A stretch of DNA of 64,000 bases, taken from assembly GCF_029360645.1 (NCBI RefSeq), contig NZ_JARDUA010000006.1, forward strand, positions 1 to 64,000, read 5' to 3'. The stretch is from Pontibacter litorisediminis. Its GTDB lineage: Bacteria; Bacteroidota; Bacteroidia; Cytophagales; Hymenobacteraceae. Below are positions 63,313-64,000 of this stretch, in pieces. Position numbers and translations under genes: made by a program. Position 1 is the first letter of the stretch. The number at the start of each line of letters is the position of its first letter. Under the pieces are notes generated by a model that saw nothing but the letters and a program-made list of their open reading frames with translations, was not told the DNA's origin and did not search any database.

Positions 63313-64000
63313 CTAAGCCATCATTTCCTTCTGGAAAAATACCAGTCGAATGGGGTTGTCGAGCGGGCTTTTGGTTGGGTCGCAGTGGTAGCCGAACATA
63401 TCCACCCCGTTAAGGTAGGGCAGGAGCTTTTTATAGTACGTATGGCTGGTGTTGTTAGGGCTAAAGGTGATATCATGAAACACGCAGGTGCGTTTCTGGG
63501 CCATGCGGTGCAGCCGGTCGAAGAGCACCTCTGGCTTGGCCAGGTCGCCGGAGTATACAATACGCTCGTCGTCCTCCTCAAAAATATAGGCATAGGTTTG
63601 CAGGCCCTCCGAGTGCTTGCCATAGGTGTCGACACACTGGATGCCCTCAAAATTCTCCAGCGGCACAAACTCGGCATACTTGTCAGGCTCTTTCAGCTGT
63701 ATCTCCAAAAACAGGCATAGTTGCTGTTTAAACTGCTCCGATGGATAAAGTATGATAGGCTTTGGGGCCTTCTCCACAATGCTTTTGTACAGCAGCAGGT
63801 TAGCCAGGCTGCCGCAGTGGTCGTTGTGCAGGTGGGTAAGTATGATATGGTCTACTTTCTGCTCCAGGTTCTTCTGCACCAGCGCCGGGAAAACGGTGAA
63901 GCCGCAGTCAATAAGTAGGTGCACGCCCCGGAAGTTTAGCACGGCCGCAGAGTTCAGGTAGTCTGTGTCGAAGGCGCCTCCTGTTCCTAAAAACTTTATA
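63313..64000 (-). CDS. MBL-fold metal hydrolase, 5' end outside the window
   Basis: Metallo-beta-lactamase fold protein cut by the window edge. The frame stays open to base 64000, reading FLGTGGAFDTDYLNSAA near the edge, typical of the N-terminus of RNase Z- or PhnP-like hydrolases. The metal motif is THLHNDHCG; VYSGD and FHDITF give further ligands, and FGYHCDPTKS lies near the C-terminus. Substrate unknown; similarity to cyclic-phosphodiesterase-like MBL proteins is possible. Confidence 0.8.
   Translation of the reverse strand, partial: IKFLGTGGAFDTDYLNSAAVLNFRGVHLLIDCGFTVFPALVQKNLEQKVDHIILTHLHNDHCGSLANLLLYKSIVEKAPKPIILYPSEQFKQQLCLFLEIQLKEPDKYAEFVPLENFEGIQCVDTYGKHSEGLQTYAYIFEEDDERIVYSGDLAKPEVLFDRLHRMAQKRTCVFHDITFSPNNTSHTYYKKLLPYLNGVDMFGYHCDPTKSPLDNPIRLVFFQKEMMA

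Noticed and set aside
1..64000. tRNA or rRNA genes
   Set aside because: I looked in the gaps for the T-loop pattern GGTTCRANYCC and for rRNA landmarks and saw none; all gaps are small or explained by repeats and terminators.

Overview
The window reads as chromosomal DNA of a Bacteroidota bacterium of the Cytophagales, most likely family Hymenobacteraceae (a Pontibacter-like organism). The phylum call rests on type IX secretion (T9SS) genes porU, porV and sprA, the gene order maeB-ruvA-sprA-gcvH-vanZ, several -7 promoter boxes of the form TAnnTTTG, families such as DUF3078 and DUF4292, and a strong bias for Gln as the first mature residue after signal peptides. The genus-level call is inference from overall character only. 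I see no prophage, CRISPR array, rRNA, tRNA or intact insertion sequence; the window is mostly core genome.

Layout. 0.2-7.9 kb (minus): an MBL hydrolase-pssA-purS operon, a terminator, then porU-porV and a catalytically degenerate M16 peptidase. 8.0-14.0 kb (plus): FAD oxidoreductase, a 1068-residue envelope protein, a serine hydrolase and a small lipoprotein. 14.1-19.0 kb: SulP transporter, purQ, yicC and an M28 peptidase. 19.07-19.67 kb: gene-free copy A of a dispersed repeat. 19.7-30.6 kb (minus): maeB-ruvA-sprA-gcvH-vanZ. 30.9-34.3 kb (minus): two tatA paralogues, gatA and a LysM lytic transglycosylase. 34.3-35.07 kb: an AT-rich gene-free gap with two terminators. 35.1-42.8 kb (minus): flippase, dut, nucleotidyltransferase, TPR protein, DUF4292 lipoprotein and an EnvC-like protein, with an enoyl-CoA hydratase upstream. 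43.0-44.5 kb (plus): DUF3078 protein and a small secreted basic protein. 44.8-49.7 kb (minus): rimP-nusA-infB. 50.0-53.7 kb (plus): EEP-family protein, cysS and a glutaminyl cyclase lipoprotein. 53.9-61.6 kb: lipoprotein, a tandem amidohydrolase pair whose second member has lost its metal ligands, fbaB, accD and two tandem OmpA-type lipoproteins. 61.7-62.6 kb: REP-like hairpins and copy B of the repeat, inverted relative to A. 62.6-64.0 kb (minus): a YjdF-like membrane protein and an MBL hydrolase that runs off the window.

How the parts work together. Much of the window builds and serves the cell envelope: the T9SS translocon (SprA), its shuttle (PorV) and sortase (PorU); Tat components; peptidoglycan factors (EnvC-like, MltD-like); OmpA lipoproteins; phosphatidylserine synthesis; and a glutaminyl cyclase. 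About ten proteins encoded here would expose Gln at +1 after signal-peptide cleavage and are plausible cyclase substrates. Housekeeping genes for purines (purS, purQ), translation (gatA, cysS, infB, rimP), fatty acids (accD) and central carbon (maeB, fbaB) lie between.

The most unusual signals are at DNA level: the 7-mer AAGTATA/TATACTT occurs about 75 times by eye count, against roughly 6 expected from composition, in coding and non-coding DNA alike and at the base of several terminator stems; and a ~600-bp structured repeat is present in two diverged inverted copies about 42 kb apart.
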